Shown piece by piece: positions 51,971 through 60,077 of a stretch of 64,000 nt of DNA. The stretch is from the NCBI RefSeq assembly GCF_945957465.1, contig NZ_CAMFLC010000015.1, forward strand, positions 1-64,000. Direction: 5' to 3'. Made by a program: the position numbers and the translations under genes. Within the stretch, counting starts at the first letter, position 1. Every line of letters begins with the position of its first letter. Origin of the DNA: an uncultured Leifsonia sp. Its GTDB lineage: Bacteria; Actinomycetota; Actinomycetes; Actinomycetales; Microbacteriaceae. Below the pieces are notes generated by a model. It was not told the DNA's origin. It did not search any database and saw nothing but the letters and a program-made list of their open reading frames with translations.

Positions 51971-52143
51971 CTCGGGTGGGCTCCCGTCGCATCGATGCTG
52001 GGGTCGGGGTCCTGCGCACCCGAAGCGCAGGACCCCGACTGAGCCCGAGACGCATCTCGACGGCTCAGAGGGCGGAGGGCGTCGTGGGGGGAACGACACC
52101 CTCTCCGAGCGATATTCGCATTGTGCGTGAAGTATAGGACCGG

Positions 52144-52175
52144 ACTGGAACTTTAGTCCAGATTGAAGTTCCAGT
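52144..52175. promoter_or_regulatory. Inverted repeat operator before tandem GntR genes
   Basis: ACTGGAACTT (52144-52153) and AAGTTCCAGT (52166-52175) form a perfect 10-bp inverted repeat with a 12-bp spacer. It lies 62 nt before the first GntR gene, in an AT-richer stretch that includes GAAGTATAGGAC (52129-52140), a plausible -10 region. It is a good candidate for the operator bound by one or both GntR proteins. Confidence 0.6.
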
Positions 52176-52236
52176 TCGGAGGTACGGCTCAGTACGATGA
52201 ACGCCAGGGGGCGAACGCCCTCGGGAGGAGGGGCGG

Positions 52237-52914
52237 ATGCCGGTTCCCGGCTCAGCGAGCAGCCCACCCGCGCGACTCCTCGCACGCGACCGCGCGTACG
52301 ACGCCCTGAAGAACGCGATCTTCACCCGCACGATCCTGCCCGGCGAACGACTGGACGACGACAAGCTCCAGGCCTGGCTCGGGATGTCGAAGACGCCGAT
52401 CCGCCAAGCCCTGCACGCCCTCACGGTCGAAGGGCTCGTCGAGACCGTCGCCCAGTCGCACACGCGGGTGGTCGAACCGCGCGCAGAGGACGCCGTCTCG
52501 AACCTGCAGACCATCGGTGTCGTCGTGCTCGGCATCCTCGACTTCGTCCTCGACGAACTCGGCGACGCCGGCCGCCGCGACGTGATCGCCGATATCGACC
52601 GACTGATCGACGCTCTCGATCGTCAGGATATCGAGGCCGGGATCGCGGGATCGCAGGCCTACTACGCCCGTCTGATCGCCGCATGCCCCAACCGTGTGCT
52701 GGTCGACTTCTCCGCCAGGGCGCTCGCCGCGCGCGCCTACTATGTGACCGTCGCCTACCGCGCCTTCGACGTGCAGTGGGACGAAGCCGCGCGCGACTAC
52801 CGATCGCTCCGCGATGCCTTGGAGGCCGGCGACGCGCAGGCCGTCGCCGACGCGACCAAGCTCGTGTTCCGCATCGACCAGCCGAGCGCCAGGGCGCGAG
52901 GGGAGGCGCGGTGA
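52237..52914 (+). CDS. GntR/FadR-type regulator (first of tandem pair)
   Basis: A 225-residue regulator with an N-terminal winged helix-turn-helix: DRAYDALKNAIFTRTILPGERLDDDKLQAWLGMSKTPIRQALHALTVEGLVE, residues about 17-68. SKTPIRQALHALTVEGL is the GntR recognition-helix pattern. The C-terminal helical domain (about 90-215) resembles the FCD ligand domain, but its metal-binding His residues are not evident. GGGAGGAGGGG precedes ATG 52237. The stop overlaps the start of a paralogous regulator. Confidence 0.88.
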   Translation: MPVPGSASSPPARLLARDRAYDALKNAIFTRTILPGERLDDDKLQAWLGMSKTPIRQALHALTVEGLVETVAQSHTRVVEPRAEDAVSNLQTIGVVVLGILDFVLDELGDAGRRDVIADIDRLIDALDRQDIEAGIAGSQAYYARLIAACPNRVLVDFSARALAARAYYVTVAYRAFDVQWDEAARDYRSLRDALEAGDAQAVADATKLVFRIDQPSARARGEAR

Positions 52915-53573
52915 CGCCGATCCCCGACGGAGCGGGACGCTCCGGCTCGACGCGTGAGCTGGTGCGCGATCGTGTCTACGCGCAGCTCAAGGACGCCATC
53001 CTCACCGGCGTCCTCCTCCCCGGCGAACGCCTCGACGAGGCCGAGCTCCGGGCGTGGCTGGGCGTCTCCGGCACTCCGATCCGGCAGGCGTTGCACACGC
53101 TGAGCCTGGAGGGACTGGTGCAGACGGCGCCGCAATCGCACTCGGCGGTCATCGCTCCGCGACCGGAGCAGGCTCTGGAGACGCTGCAGACGATCGGGGT
53201 GCTGGTGGCCGGGGCCACGCTGCTGGCGCTCCCGCGCCTCGACGCCCGCGCCCGCGGCGCGATCGGCGAACAGATCGACGACGTCGTCGCGCGACTCCGG
53301 GACGGCGACGTCCCGGCGATCACCCGCTCGGCGGAGGCGCTCTTCTCGTCGATGCTGCGGGGGTGCCCCAATCCGGTGCTGCTGGAGCTGATCGCGCGGG
53401 CGGCCCCGTCGCTCAGCTACCACGTGAGCGTGGCCCACCAGGGGCTCCCGACCGATCGCGCGGAGCTGGCTCGCGGGTACGAAGCGCTGAAGGACGCCCT
53501 CGACCGGGGTGACGACCGCGAGGTGGTGGTCGCCACGAAGCGGATCTTCGGGGTGCCGCACCCGACGGCGTGA
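52911..53573 (+). CDS. GntR/FadR-type regulator (second of tandem pair)
   Basis: A 220-residue paralogue of the preceding gene. The DNA-binding half (VYAQLKDAILTGVLLPGERL, SGTPIRQALHTLSLEGLVQ) keeps the same layout, and the C-terminal domain aligns over its full length, including the LQTIGVLV stretch that matches LQTIGVVV. The GTG start overlaps the upstream TGA. A tandem duplication followed by divergence is likely; they may form heterodimers or respond to related ligands. The regulated genes are unknown. Confidence 0.88.
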   Translation: MTPIPDGAGRSGSTRELVRDRVYAQLKDAILTGVLLPGERLDEAELRAWLGVSGTPIRQALHTLSLEGLVQTAPQSHSAVIAPRPEQALETLQTIGVLVAGATLLALPRLDARARGAIGEQIDDVVARLRDGDVPAITRSAEALFSSMLRGCPNPVLLELIARAAPSLSYHVSVAHQGLPTDRAELARGYEALKDALDRGDDREVVVATKRIFGVPHPTA

Positions 53574-53699
53574 CTGCGGTCGGACGCGGCAGGCTCAGTC
53601 GCCGACCCCGCCCCGTCTAGCCGCAGAGTTAGGCCGCACGAAACGCTGGCAATCCACCCGGTCGCGCCGGCGTCGCCGGCGTCGTCCGCAAGGATGGGA

Positions 53700-53853
53700 A
53701 GCGCGAAGGGGAGTAGCTCCGCGGCCGGTCGTCCGGCCGTGCGGGCACGTCGACATACTGGCTCGCGTCGAAGCGGCCCGGCGTGCCTCCCGTGCCGTCT
53801 GACGCGTGCCATCCGGCCGCGCCGTCGGACTCGGGCGAGCGAGACCTTCGGTC
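53700..53853 (+). ncRNA. yybP-ykoY-type (manganese) riboswitch
   Basis: The leader of the exchanger gene matches the family consensus by eye. A P1 stem forms from CGAAGG (53704-53709) and CCTTCG (53845-53850). GGGGAGTAGC lies on its 5' side, GTCGACATACTG is in the internal conserved loop, and GCGAGACCTTCG lies on the 3' side. The gap from 53574 to 53917 is otherwise free of genes. This family senses Mn2+ and often controls cation exporters. The 65 nt after it could contain the expression platform. Confidence 0.82.
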
Positions 53854-53917
53854 CCACCGCGGTGACCGGACTCCCTGCTGCGTGCTGTCCGGCGCCCTCG
53901 ATCGAGAGGCCGGAACA

Positions 53918-55222
53918 GTGAACAGTACCGACAGTCATCCCCCTGCCGCCGCGTCCCGACGCCGACTGCTGATCCCGCTCGGCCTGGTCGCCCTCGTGGC
54001 GGCGCAGGGCGTCGCTTTGCGGCTCAGCGGCGTCGAGCCGGCCCCGATCGTCGGCATCCTGATGTTCGGGCTCGCCATCGTCGCGGCCGCGTTCGCCCTG
54101 GCGTGGGCCGGGGAGGCCGCGGAGGTCGACATCTCCGGAGGCCTCGCCGTCGGGCTGCTGGCGGTCATCGCGATCCTCCCCGAGTACGCGATCGACCTGT
54201 ACTTCGCGTTCACGTCCGGCTCCGACCCGGGTCAGGCGCAGTACGCCGCCGCGAACATGACCGGGTCCAACCGGTTGCTGCTCGGGTTCGGCTGGCCGTT
54301 CCTGCTGCTGATCGCCTACCTCGCCCACCGGGCGGCTCGCGCACGCCGCCGGCCGATCGACCCGGCCGTCCACGCGCGACCGTTCGCCGTGCGCCTGCCC
54401 GCGGACAACCGGGTCGAGCTCGGGCTGCTGGTGACGGCGTCGGTGCTGACCCTGGTCATCCCGCTCACCGGCAGCATCCCGGTCGTGCTCGGTGTCGGTC
54501 TGCTCGGCCTGTTCGTGTTCTCCCTCTGGCGCGTGTCGAAGGGGGAGAGCGAGGAGCCGGAGCTCGTGGGCGTTCCGCGCGCGATCGGCACGCTGCCGAC
54601 GGCCGCCCGCCGCGCCACCGTCATCGCCGTCTTCGTCGTGTCGGCCGCCGTCGTCCTGCTGCTGGCGGAACCGTTCGCGCACAGCCTGATCGCGGGGGGC
54701 CGTGCGGCGGGGATCGACGACTTCGTCCTCGTTCAGTGGCTGGCACCGCTCGCGTCGGAGGCCCCGGAGTTCGTCATCGCGATCATCTTCGCCACCCGCG
54801 GCAAGGCGGCGATGGGCTTCGGCATCCTGCTGGCCAGCAAGGTGAACCAGTGGACGGCGCTCGTCGGGACGCTGCCGGTGGCGCATCTGCTGGGCGGTGG
54901 GGGCTGGGCGCTCCCCCTGGACGGCCGGCAGGTGGAGGAGTTCACCCTGACCGTGGCGCAGACGGTGCTGGGGGTGGCGATGCTGATCGGCTTGCGCTTC
55001 TCGGGCCGCTGGGCCGCGGCGCTCTTCGCGCCGTTCGCTGCGACATTCGTGTTCACCTCCACCGAGGCCAGGTGGGTGGTGTCGGCCGTGTACACCGTGC
55101 TGGCGGCGGTGTTGCTGGTCCGGCACGCCCGACTGGTCCCGGCGACGCTTGCCGCCCCGTTCCGGCGCGTCGGTTCCGAGCATTCGAAACCGCAGGCCGC
55201 ACTGGAGGAGCTGGTTCGCTGA
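53918..55222 (+). CDS. Cation exchanger of the CaCA superfamily
   Basis: A 434-residue membrane protein with about 11 helices and two inverted alpha-repeat motifs. The first is AILPEYAIDLYFAF, with Asn and Ser following in NMTGSNRLLLGFGW. The second is LAPLASEAPEFVIAIIFATRGKAAMGFGILLASKVNQWT. The acidic residues within the membrane helices (PEY and PEF) fit Na+/Ca2+-type exchangers. The riboswitch upstream suggests Mn2+ export. GTG 53918 follows GAGAGG; the frame is open further upstream across the riboswitch but cannot be coding there. Confidence 0.85.
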   Translation: MNSTDSHPPAAASRRRLLIPLGLVALVAAQGVALRLSGVEPAPIVGILMFGLAIVAAAFALAWAGEAAEVDISGGLAVGLLAVIAILPEYAIDLYFAFTSGSDPGQAQYAAANMTGSNRLLLGFGWPFLLLIAYLAHRAARARRRPIDPAVHARPFAVRLPADNRVELGLLVTASVLTLVIPLTGSIPVVLGVGLLGLFVFSLWRVSKGESEEPELVGVPRAIGTLPTAARRATVIAVFVVSAAVVLLLAEPFAHSLIAGGRAAGIDDFVLVQWLAPLASEAPEFVIAIIFATRGKAAMGFGILLASKVNQWTALVGTLPVAHLLGGGGWALPLDGRQVEEFTLTVAQTVLGVAMLIGLRFSGRWAAALFAPFAATFVFTSTEARWVVSAVYTVLAAVLLVRHARLVPATLAAPFRRVGSEHSKPQAALEELVR

Positions 55223-55324
55223 GGATCACCGGTGCGCTCGCCCGCGCGCCTCGACACCGGGCCGATCTGCGGCTACCGTGCTTGAGGCGCTGAGGAGGAC
55301 CGCAGCGCTGAGGAGGTGGACAGC

Positions 55325-55774
55325 GTGGGCTCACATGTGCGCCGCGCGCGCCGCGCCGTGGTCGCGGGTTGCGTCGCGCTCGCACTCGGGCTCAGCGGTT
55401 GCGCAGCGGAGCCGGGCTATTCGGCGCAGACGGCGAGCACCCTCCAGCACGGCGTCCTGGCCGTTGCGACCGCCGCCCACGCCGATGACCTCGCCGGCGC
55501 CCAGGACCAGCTGGCCGCGCTGGAGAAGCTGAACGACGCCGCCCGGGCGAAGGGCGACATGACGGCAGCGCGGCACGCGGCGATCGCCGCCTCGATCGCG
55601 GCCGTGCGCGCCGACCTCGCCCAGCTGCAGGACCAGGCGGAGAAGGCCCGCCTCCAGCAGCAGCTCCAGCAGTTGCAGGAGCAGCAACAGCAGCAGGATC
55701 AGAAGGGCAAAGGCAGCGACAAGGGCCCCGGCAAGGACAAGGGCCCCGGACCGGGAAAGGGCGGCGACGGATGA
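55325..55774 (+). CDS. Lipoprotein with Gln-rich coiled coil
   Basis: A 149-residue predicted lipoprotein. The signal peptide has a lipobox LSGC with Cys26. The mature part is Ala-rich and helical (about 35-95), then a Gln-rich coiled coil (LQQQLQQLQEQQQQQ). The C-terminal tail is Lys/Gly/Pro-rich (KGPGKDKGPGPGK). GTG 55325 is chosen because AGGAGG lies 8 nt upstream; GTG 55316 would overlap that ribosome-binding site. The stop overlaps the kinase start, so the two are likely made together and may interact at the membrane. Confidence 0.8.
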   Translation: MGSHVRRARRAVVAGCVALALGLSGCAAEPGYSAQTASTLQHGVLAVATAAHADDLAGAQDQLAALEKLNDAARAKGDMTAARHAAIAASIAAVRADLAQLQDQAEKARLQQQLQQLQEQQQQQDQKGKGSDKGPGKDKGPGPGKGGDG

Positions 55775-56997
55775 TGCCGACCACCGATGAGACGCCGCAG
55801 CCGCTGACCGACGCGGCGGGCACCCTGGTCGCCGGCCGCTACCGCGTTCTCGAGCGCATCGGCCGCGGGGGGCTCGCCGACGTCTACCGCGCCACCGACG
55901 AGGCCCTCGGCCGGGAGGTGGCGCTGAAGGTGTTCCGCTCGGAGTTCGCCGACGCTGCGGACCTCCGCCGGCAGCAGGACGAAGTGCGCATCCTGGCGAC
56001 CCGCTCGCATCCGTCGCTGGTGACGCTGTTCGACGCGATCACGGACGCCGAAGGTCGCGGTGTGCTGGTGCTGGAGTACGTGAAGGGCACCGACGTGCGT
56101 GGGCGCCTGCGCTCCGGCGCGCTTCCCGAGCGGGCGGTCGCCGCGATCGGCGCCGACATCGCCCGTGCGCTGGCGTACCTCCACGGCGCCGGGGTCGTGC
56201 ACCGCGATGTGTCGCCGGCGAACATCCTCCTGCCGGAGTCGACCGCGTCCGGCGTCGCCGCGAAGCTGACCGATCTCGGGATCGCACGCCTCGTCGACGA
56301 CGCCAAGGTCACCGCGACCGGCACCGTCATCGGGACGGCGAGCTACCTGAGCCCGGAGCAGGCGGCCGGGCGCCCCGTCACGGCGGCGACCGACGTCTAC
56401 TCCCTCGGGCTGGTCCTCCTCGAATGCCTCACCGGCCATCGGGAGTTCCCCGGCACCGCCGTGGAATCGGCCACCGCCCGGCTCTCCCGCGACCCGCGGA
56501 TCCCGGAGTCGCTGGGCCCCGCCTGGGGCGGGCTGCTGCGGTCGATGACGTCCCGCGACCCCGCGGATCGGCTGTCGGCCGAGGAGGCCGCGCCGCGTCT
56601 GAGCGCCCTCCTCGCGGGCGATTCGCCGACCGTGGTCCTCACCGCCGACCCGGCCGAGGTGCCGACGGCGCCGCTGTCGGCGAAGGACGCGGTGACCGCG
56701 CTGGGGCCGACTCTGGTGCTCCCGGCTGCACAGGGTTCGACCGCGGAGCGCCCGGACCTCGGCGCGGCACGTCCCGAGCAGCCCACGTCGTCGGGTCGTC
56801 GCCGCTCCGCGCTGGCGATCGTCCTCGCCATCGACGTGATGGCGGCCGTGGTCGCGATGGTCCTGGCTATCGGGGCGCTCGCGGGCAGCGCCGCCCCGGC
56901 TCCCGACCCCGTCGGCAGCTACCCCGCGGTCGACGGCACCCTGGGCACGCACCTGAAGCAGCTGGAGCACCAGGTCTCGACCTCCTACGCGCCCTGA
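55771..56997 (+). CDS. Membrane Ser/Thr protein kinase
   Basis: A 408-residue eukaryotic-type kinase. The glycine loop is IGRGGLADVYR, Lys53 is in VALKVF, the catalytic loop is HRDVSPANIL with Asp146, and the metal site is DLG instead of DFG. SYLSPEQAAGRP and DVYSLGLVLLECLTG complete the core to about residue 285. A Pro/Ala/Thr linker, one transmembrane helix (about 348-370) and a short 38-residue outer tail follow. There are no PASTA repeats, so its signal input is unknown. The start overlaps the lipoprotein stop, making that protein a likely partner or substrate. Confidence 0.92.
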   Translation: MMPTTDETPQPLTDAAGTLVAGRYRVLERIGRGGLADVYRATDEALGREVALKVFRSEFADAADLRRQQDEVRILATRSHPSLVTLFDAITDAEGRGVLVLEYVKGTDVRGRLRSGALPERAVAAIGADIARALAYLHGAGVVHRDVSPANILLPESTASGVAAKLTDLGIARLVDDAKVTATGTVIGTASYLSPEQAAGRPVTAATDVYSLGLVLLECLTGHREFPGTAVESATARLSRDPRIPESLGPAWGGLLRSMTSRDPADRLSAEEAAPRLSALLAGDSPTVVLTADPAEVPTAPLSAKDAVTALGPTLVLPAAQGSTAERPDLGAARPEQPTSSGRRRSALAIVLAIDVMAAVVAMVLAIGALAGSAAPAPDPVGSYPAVDGTLGTHLKQLEHQVSTSYAP

Positions 56998-57028
56998 GCC
57001 CTCCACGCCCTGAGCCCTCCACGCCCTG
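56991..57028 (+). repeat. Tandem 16-bp repeat at the end of the kinase gene
   Basis: GCCCTGAGCCCTCCAC occurs twice in succession (56991-57006, 57007-57022) followed by a partial copy. The kinase TGA is within the first copy, so repeat number does not change the protein. It probably arose by slippage. Confidence 0.75.
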
Positions 57029-57040
57029 GCCCGCGATCGC

Positions 57041-57556
57041 CTACGCGGCCGGCCGCCGCAGCACCCACGCCACCGTCCCGCGCCACGTCGTGCGCAGCTC
57101 GCGTCCGCGCCGCCACTCGCGCCAGGTGAGCCAGATGATGATCGCGTCGAACACCGTCAGGACCGCGACGCCGATCGACGGCCTGGTCACCAGTTCGTAG
57201 ATCTGGAAGATCAGGAACGCCCCCAGCGCCGCCATCGCCCACGGGTAGATCCGGCGCGAGCCGACCAGCAGGGCGATCACGATCGCGAGCTTCACGATGC
57301 CGTGCACCAGCAGGTACACGGCGGCGAACACGAGGCTGCCGTGCTGGAGGTGGGCGACGCCGTGGAGGACGAGGTTGGCGATGAGGTCGTGCGGGTCCTC
57401 GGCCAGCTCGCCGGACGTCGCAGCCTGTGCGGCGCTCTGCACTTTCGCGGGGGTGACGAACAGCAGCAGCGCGCCGCCGACGACCTCCACCAGGCCGTCG
57501 AGGCCCTTGAACAGCACCCCGAGGAGGAAGACGAGGTCGAGGACCCGGTCTTTCAT
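57041..57556 (-). CDS. DUF2127 membrane protein
   Basis: A 171-residue membrane protein with about four helices. VYLLVHGIVKLAIVIALL and IYPWAMAALGAFLIFQIYELVTRPSIGVAVLTVFDAIIIWLTWREW match the DUF2127 family layout (HGxVK and the final D-x-REW). The function of the family is unknown. ATG 57556 is preceded by GGAGG at good spacing; the frame is open to 57706 but the extension is Pro/Arg-rich. It is transcribed towards the kinase gene and lies alone. Confidence 0.82.
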   Translation of the reverse strand: MKDRVLDLVFLLGVLFKGLDGLVEVVGGALLLFVTPAKVQSAAQAATSGELAEDPHDLIANLVLHGVAHLQHGSLVFAAVYLLVHGIVKLAIVIALLVGSRRIYPWAMAALGAFLIFQIYELVTRPSIGVAVLTVFDAIIIWLTWREWRRGRELRTTWRGTVAWVLRRPAA

Positions 57557-57728
57557 CGCACCTCCTCGATCGGGCGTGTCCGGCGTCCGCTGTGATGACG
57601 ACGATAGCCCCCGACTCCGGCGGGAGCCGGGAGCCGGGAGCCGGGGGCCGGGAGCCGGGGGCTGCGGGGGCCCGGCGTGAGCGCCGCAGACCGTGTGCGC
57701 CTGCATTCGATCGCGCGAGTGGGCGGCG

Positions 57729-58460
57729 TCAGTCCGTTTCCACGAGCAGATGGCGCGCGACTGCGACCGCGATGGCGTCCTCCCTGTTGTTCACTCCGAG
57801 CTTGCGGTACACCCCGCGCAGCTGCGTCTTGACGGTGTTCGTCGACACGACCAACGCGGAGGCGATCTCGTTCACCGACCGTGGTTCCATGAGCTGCGCG
57901 AGGACGGCGAGTTCGCGCTCGGTGAGGCGCAACTCGGGTTCCGCACTCGGCAGCAGCGCGCGCAACGGGACGTCGCTGACGACCTCGTCGAACCCCGCGT
58001 CCGCGAGAGCGGCCACCACACGAGCGTGATCGTCCGCCGGCAGCAGCGCGATCGGGAGTCGCAGCCCCGTCCTGGCCGACAGCGCGCCCAGGTGCTGCAC
58101 GGCGCCACGGGTCCGGGCCGTGGGGGCGAGGCGTAGCAGCACAGCGGACTCGAGGGCGGCCGCTTCCGCGGCGGTGCGGGCATCGAGCTGCCGCCCGGCC
58201 GCCGCCTCCCTCAGCTGCCGGAGGGCGCTGCCGTTCCTGCCCAGCACGAGGTTCACGCGGGCGCGCTCGACGTGACGCACCGGCCCCGGTGCACTGTCGC
58301 GCTCCACGATCACGGATGCGGCGTCCGGATTCCCGAGCGCCAGCCGAGCGATCGAGCGGATGCGCGCCAGCGCCGCCCGCGTGGCGGGGTCACCAGCCCG
58401 GACCGGGTCGCTGCCTGCGTGCCCGCGCCGGACCGCAACCCCGGCTGCGCCACCACGCAT
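57729..58460 (-). pseudogene. 5'-truncated LuxR-type regulator
   Basis: The reading frame ends with a clear LuxR-type helix-turn-helix: LTERELAVLAQLMEPRSVNEIASALVVSTNTVKTQLRGVYRKLGVNNREDAIAVA. Before it is a region typical of the helical repeats in long MalT/LuxR regulators (GDPATRAALARIRSIARLALGNPDAASV onwards). The usual large ATPase or sensor part is missing. Homologous text seems to stop near 58405, upstream of which the frame turns Arg/Gly-rich and antisense to a sorting-signal remnant. ATG 58460 could still allow a 243-residue protein. Truncation by deletion is the best explanation. Confidence 0.55.
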
Positions 58461-58463
58461 CGT

Positions 58464-58601
58464 GTCACCGATCCCGCGGACCCTGCGGGGTTGGCGTCGA
58501 CCGGGTCGACCATCGCCTGGGGCGTCGGCGGGATCTCTGCCGCCCTTCTCGGTGCGGGCGCTGCGCTGATCGCGATCCGTCGGCGCAACCGGAGAGCCTG
58601 A
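58464..58601 (+). pseudogene. 3' remnant of a sortase-anchored surface protein
   Basis: The frame ends with a full cell-wall sorting signal: LASTG (58491-58505), a hydrophobic helix (IAWGVGGISAALLGAGAALIAI) and a positive tail RRRNRRA before the stop. Upstream, the frame contains no signal peptide or repeat domain and overlaps the LuxR remnant in antisense. This is probably the end of a surface protein gene whose main part was deleted. Confidence 0.55.
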
Positions 58602-58680
58602 CACGGACGGCCGGAGGCGGGGCGGTCGGCGACGGCGGCCGTCCCGCCTCGGGCCGCGGAGCGGCTCGCGCCGTTGCGCG

Positions 58681-59592
58681 TCAGGCGCCGGCCGCGCAGC
58701 GGAACCCGATGTGCGACATCCCCGTGTCTTCGGCCTGCGGTGACCGGGCGGCCGGGCGGAAGCGCAGGCAGTACTCCGGCGAGCACAGGAACGACCCGCC
58801 CTTGAGCACCCGCCGCGGGATGGTCTCGCCGTCGTGCGCGCTGGCGGCGGCGAGCAGGTTCTGCCGTTTGCCCGCGTCCACGGGACGGTCGCTGAGCCGG
58901 AGGTGGCGCGGCGTGTAGTAGTCGGTCGTCCATTCCCAGACGTTGCCGATCAGGTCGTAGACGCCGTAGCCGTTGGCGGGGTAGGACCCGACCGGTGCCG
59001 TGTCGCCCACGCCCTGGTTGTCGTAGGGGAAGTGCCCCAGCCACGAGTTGGCCTGGGGCACGCCGCCGGGGTAGGGCTCGTCTCCCCAGGCGAACCGGGC
59101 GCCGTCGACGCCGCCGCGCGAGGCGAACTCGTGCTCGGCCTCCGTCGGCAGCCGTTTGCCTGCCCAGGCTGCGTAGGCCTGCGCGTCCGGGAAGGCGATG
59201 TGCACGACGGGATGCCGCGGTCGGTCCTCGACCGACGACCCGGGCCCGAAGGGTGCCCGCCAGTGCGCGCCGGGCTGCCATCGCCACCAGTTGCGCCAGT
59301 CGCCCAGGTCCACGGGCCCCGAGGTCGGCGTGAACACCATGGCGCCGGGAACCAGGTCCTCCGCGGCGACCCCGGGGTAGTCCTCGGCCGCCATCGGGCG
59401 CTCGGCAACGGTGACGTAGCCGGTGTCGGCGACGAACCGCGCGTAATCCTCGTTGGTGACCTGGTAGCGGTCGATGCGGAAGGCCGCGACCTCGCGCTCG
59501 ACCACGGGCTGCTCGTCGGGGTAGAACTCGGCGGAGCCCATCCGGAACGTGCCGCCCCCGATCAGCACCATCTCCCTGCCGTCGTCGATCAC
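58681..59592 (-). CDS. Formylglycine-generating enzyme family protein
   Basis: A 303-residue FGE-sulfatase-domain protein. The fold hallmarks MVLIGGGTFRMGS, RIDRYQVTNEDYARFV, AYAAWAGKRLPTEAEHEFASRGG and GNVWEWTTDYY are present in order. The two Cys that bind copper in active FGE are present as CSPEYC (about 270 and 275), so it is likely a true FGE that converts Cys to formylglycine in sulfatases, rather than an inactive EgtB-like relative. No sulfatase is seen in the window, so its target is elsewhere. The start is GTG 59592; an internal Met is an alternative. Confidence 0.92.
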   Translation of the reverse strand: MIDDGREMVLIGGGTFRMGSAEFYPDEQPVVEREVAAFRIDRYQVTNEDYARFVADTGYVTVAERPMAAEDYPGVAAEDLVPGAMVFTPTSGPVDLGDWRNWWRWQPGAHWRAPFGPGSSVEDRPRHPVVHIAFPDAQAYAAWAGKRLPTEAEHEFASRGGVDGARFAWGDEPYPGGVPQANSWLGHFPYDNQGVGDTAPVGSYPANGYGVYDLIGNVWEWTTDYYTPRHLRLSDRPVDAGKRQNLLAAASAHDGETIPRRVLKGGSFLCSPEYCLRFRPAARSPQAEDTGMSHIGFRCAAGA

Positions 59593-59625
59593 GCGCTCAC
59601 GGTATCAGGCGGGTCGGCGCACGGG

Positions 59626-59901
59626 TCAGGGCTGCACCCCGCCGCCTCGCGCCGCCCGCCGGGGCAGGAGCAGCAGCACCGGCGGCAGTGCGGCCGCGAC
59701 GATGATGGCCGCGCCCGCGACGCAGGCGACCACGAAGAACGCGACGCCGCGGTTGGCCGCGTTGCCGGCCAGGTGCCCGACTCGTCCGACCCCGGTGGAC
59801 CAGTCGACGGTGAGCATCACCGCGAGGACGATCAGGACGCCGGCGTAGCCGCACGCCAGGACCGACGCGACGACGACAGCGCCCGTCCGGCGCGCCCTCA
59901 G
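59626..59901 (-). CDS. Small membrane protein, uncertain start
   Basis: About 91 residues with two hydrophobic helices (TGAVVVASVLACGYAGVLIVLAVMLTV and VAFFVVACVAGAAIIVAAALPPVLLLL) joined by a polar loop (DWSTGVGRVGHLAGNAANRG). The function is unknown. No ATG or GTG suits the start; a CTG at 59901 overlaps the stop of the preceding gene as CTGA, like the overlaps elsewhere in the window. A longer version from GTG 60051 would overlap the previous gene by 150 bases and is unlikely. It ends a three-gene cluster of small membrane proteins. Confidence 0.5.
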   Translation of the reverse strand: MRARRTGAVVVASVLACGYAGVLIVLAVMLTVDWSTGVGRVGHLAGNAANRGVAFFVVACVAGAAIIVAAALPPVLLLLPRRAARGGGVQP

Positions 59902-60077
59902 CGCCGCCTCGCTCGCGTCCTGATGATCGTCACGACGATCACGACGACCACCACGGCGGCGAGGACCGCCAACGGCAGCCACGACGAACCTGGTAAGGAG
60001 AGCGTCACGGTGTCGTTGCACTCCTGGCCGTTCGGCGGTGCTGTCGCACACGACGCGCGCACCAGCAGTCGCATCAT
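59898..60077 (-). CDS. Small single-helix membrane protein (59 aa)
   Basis: A 59-residue protein. It has a polar N-terminal part with two Cys (LVRASCATAPPNGQEC) followed by one hydrophobic helix (WLPLAVLAAVVVVVIVVTII) and a basic end (RTRARRR). ATG 60077 overlaps the preceding stop as ATGATGA, and a second ATG follows at once. The layout suggests a short outer or disulfide-linked segment. The role is unknown. Confidence 0.6.
   Translation of the reverse strand: MMRLLVRASCATAPPNGQECNDTVTLSLPGSSWLPLAVLAAVVVVVIVVTIIRTRARRR

Noticed and set aside
52911-53573. A single long 458-residue regulator from 52197
   Set aside because: The upstream part of this frame is the shadow of the first GntR gene. 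The GTG at 52911 with GGGGAGG upstream starts a complete GntR protein.
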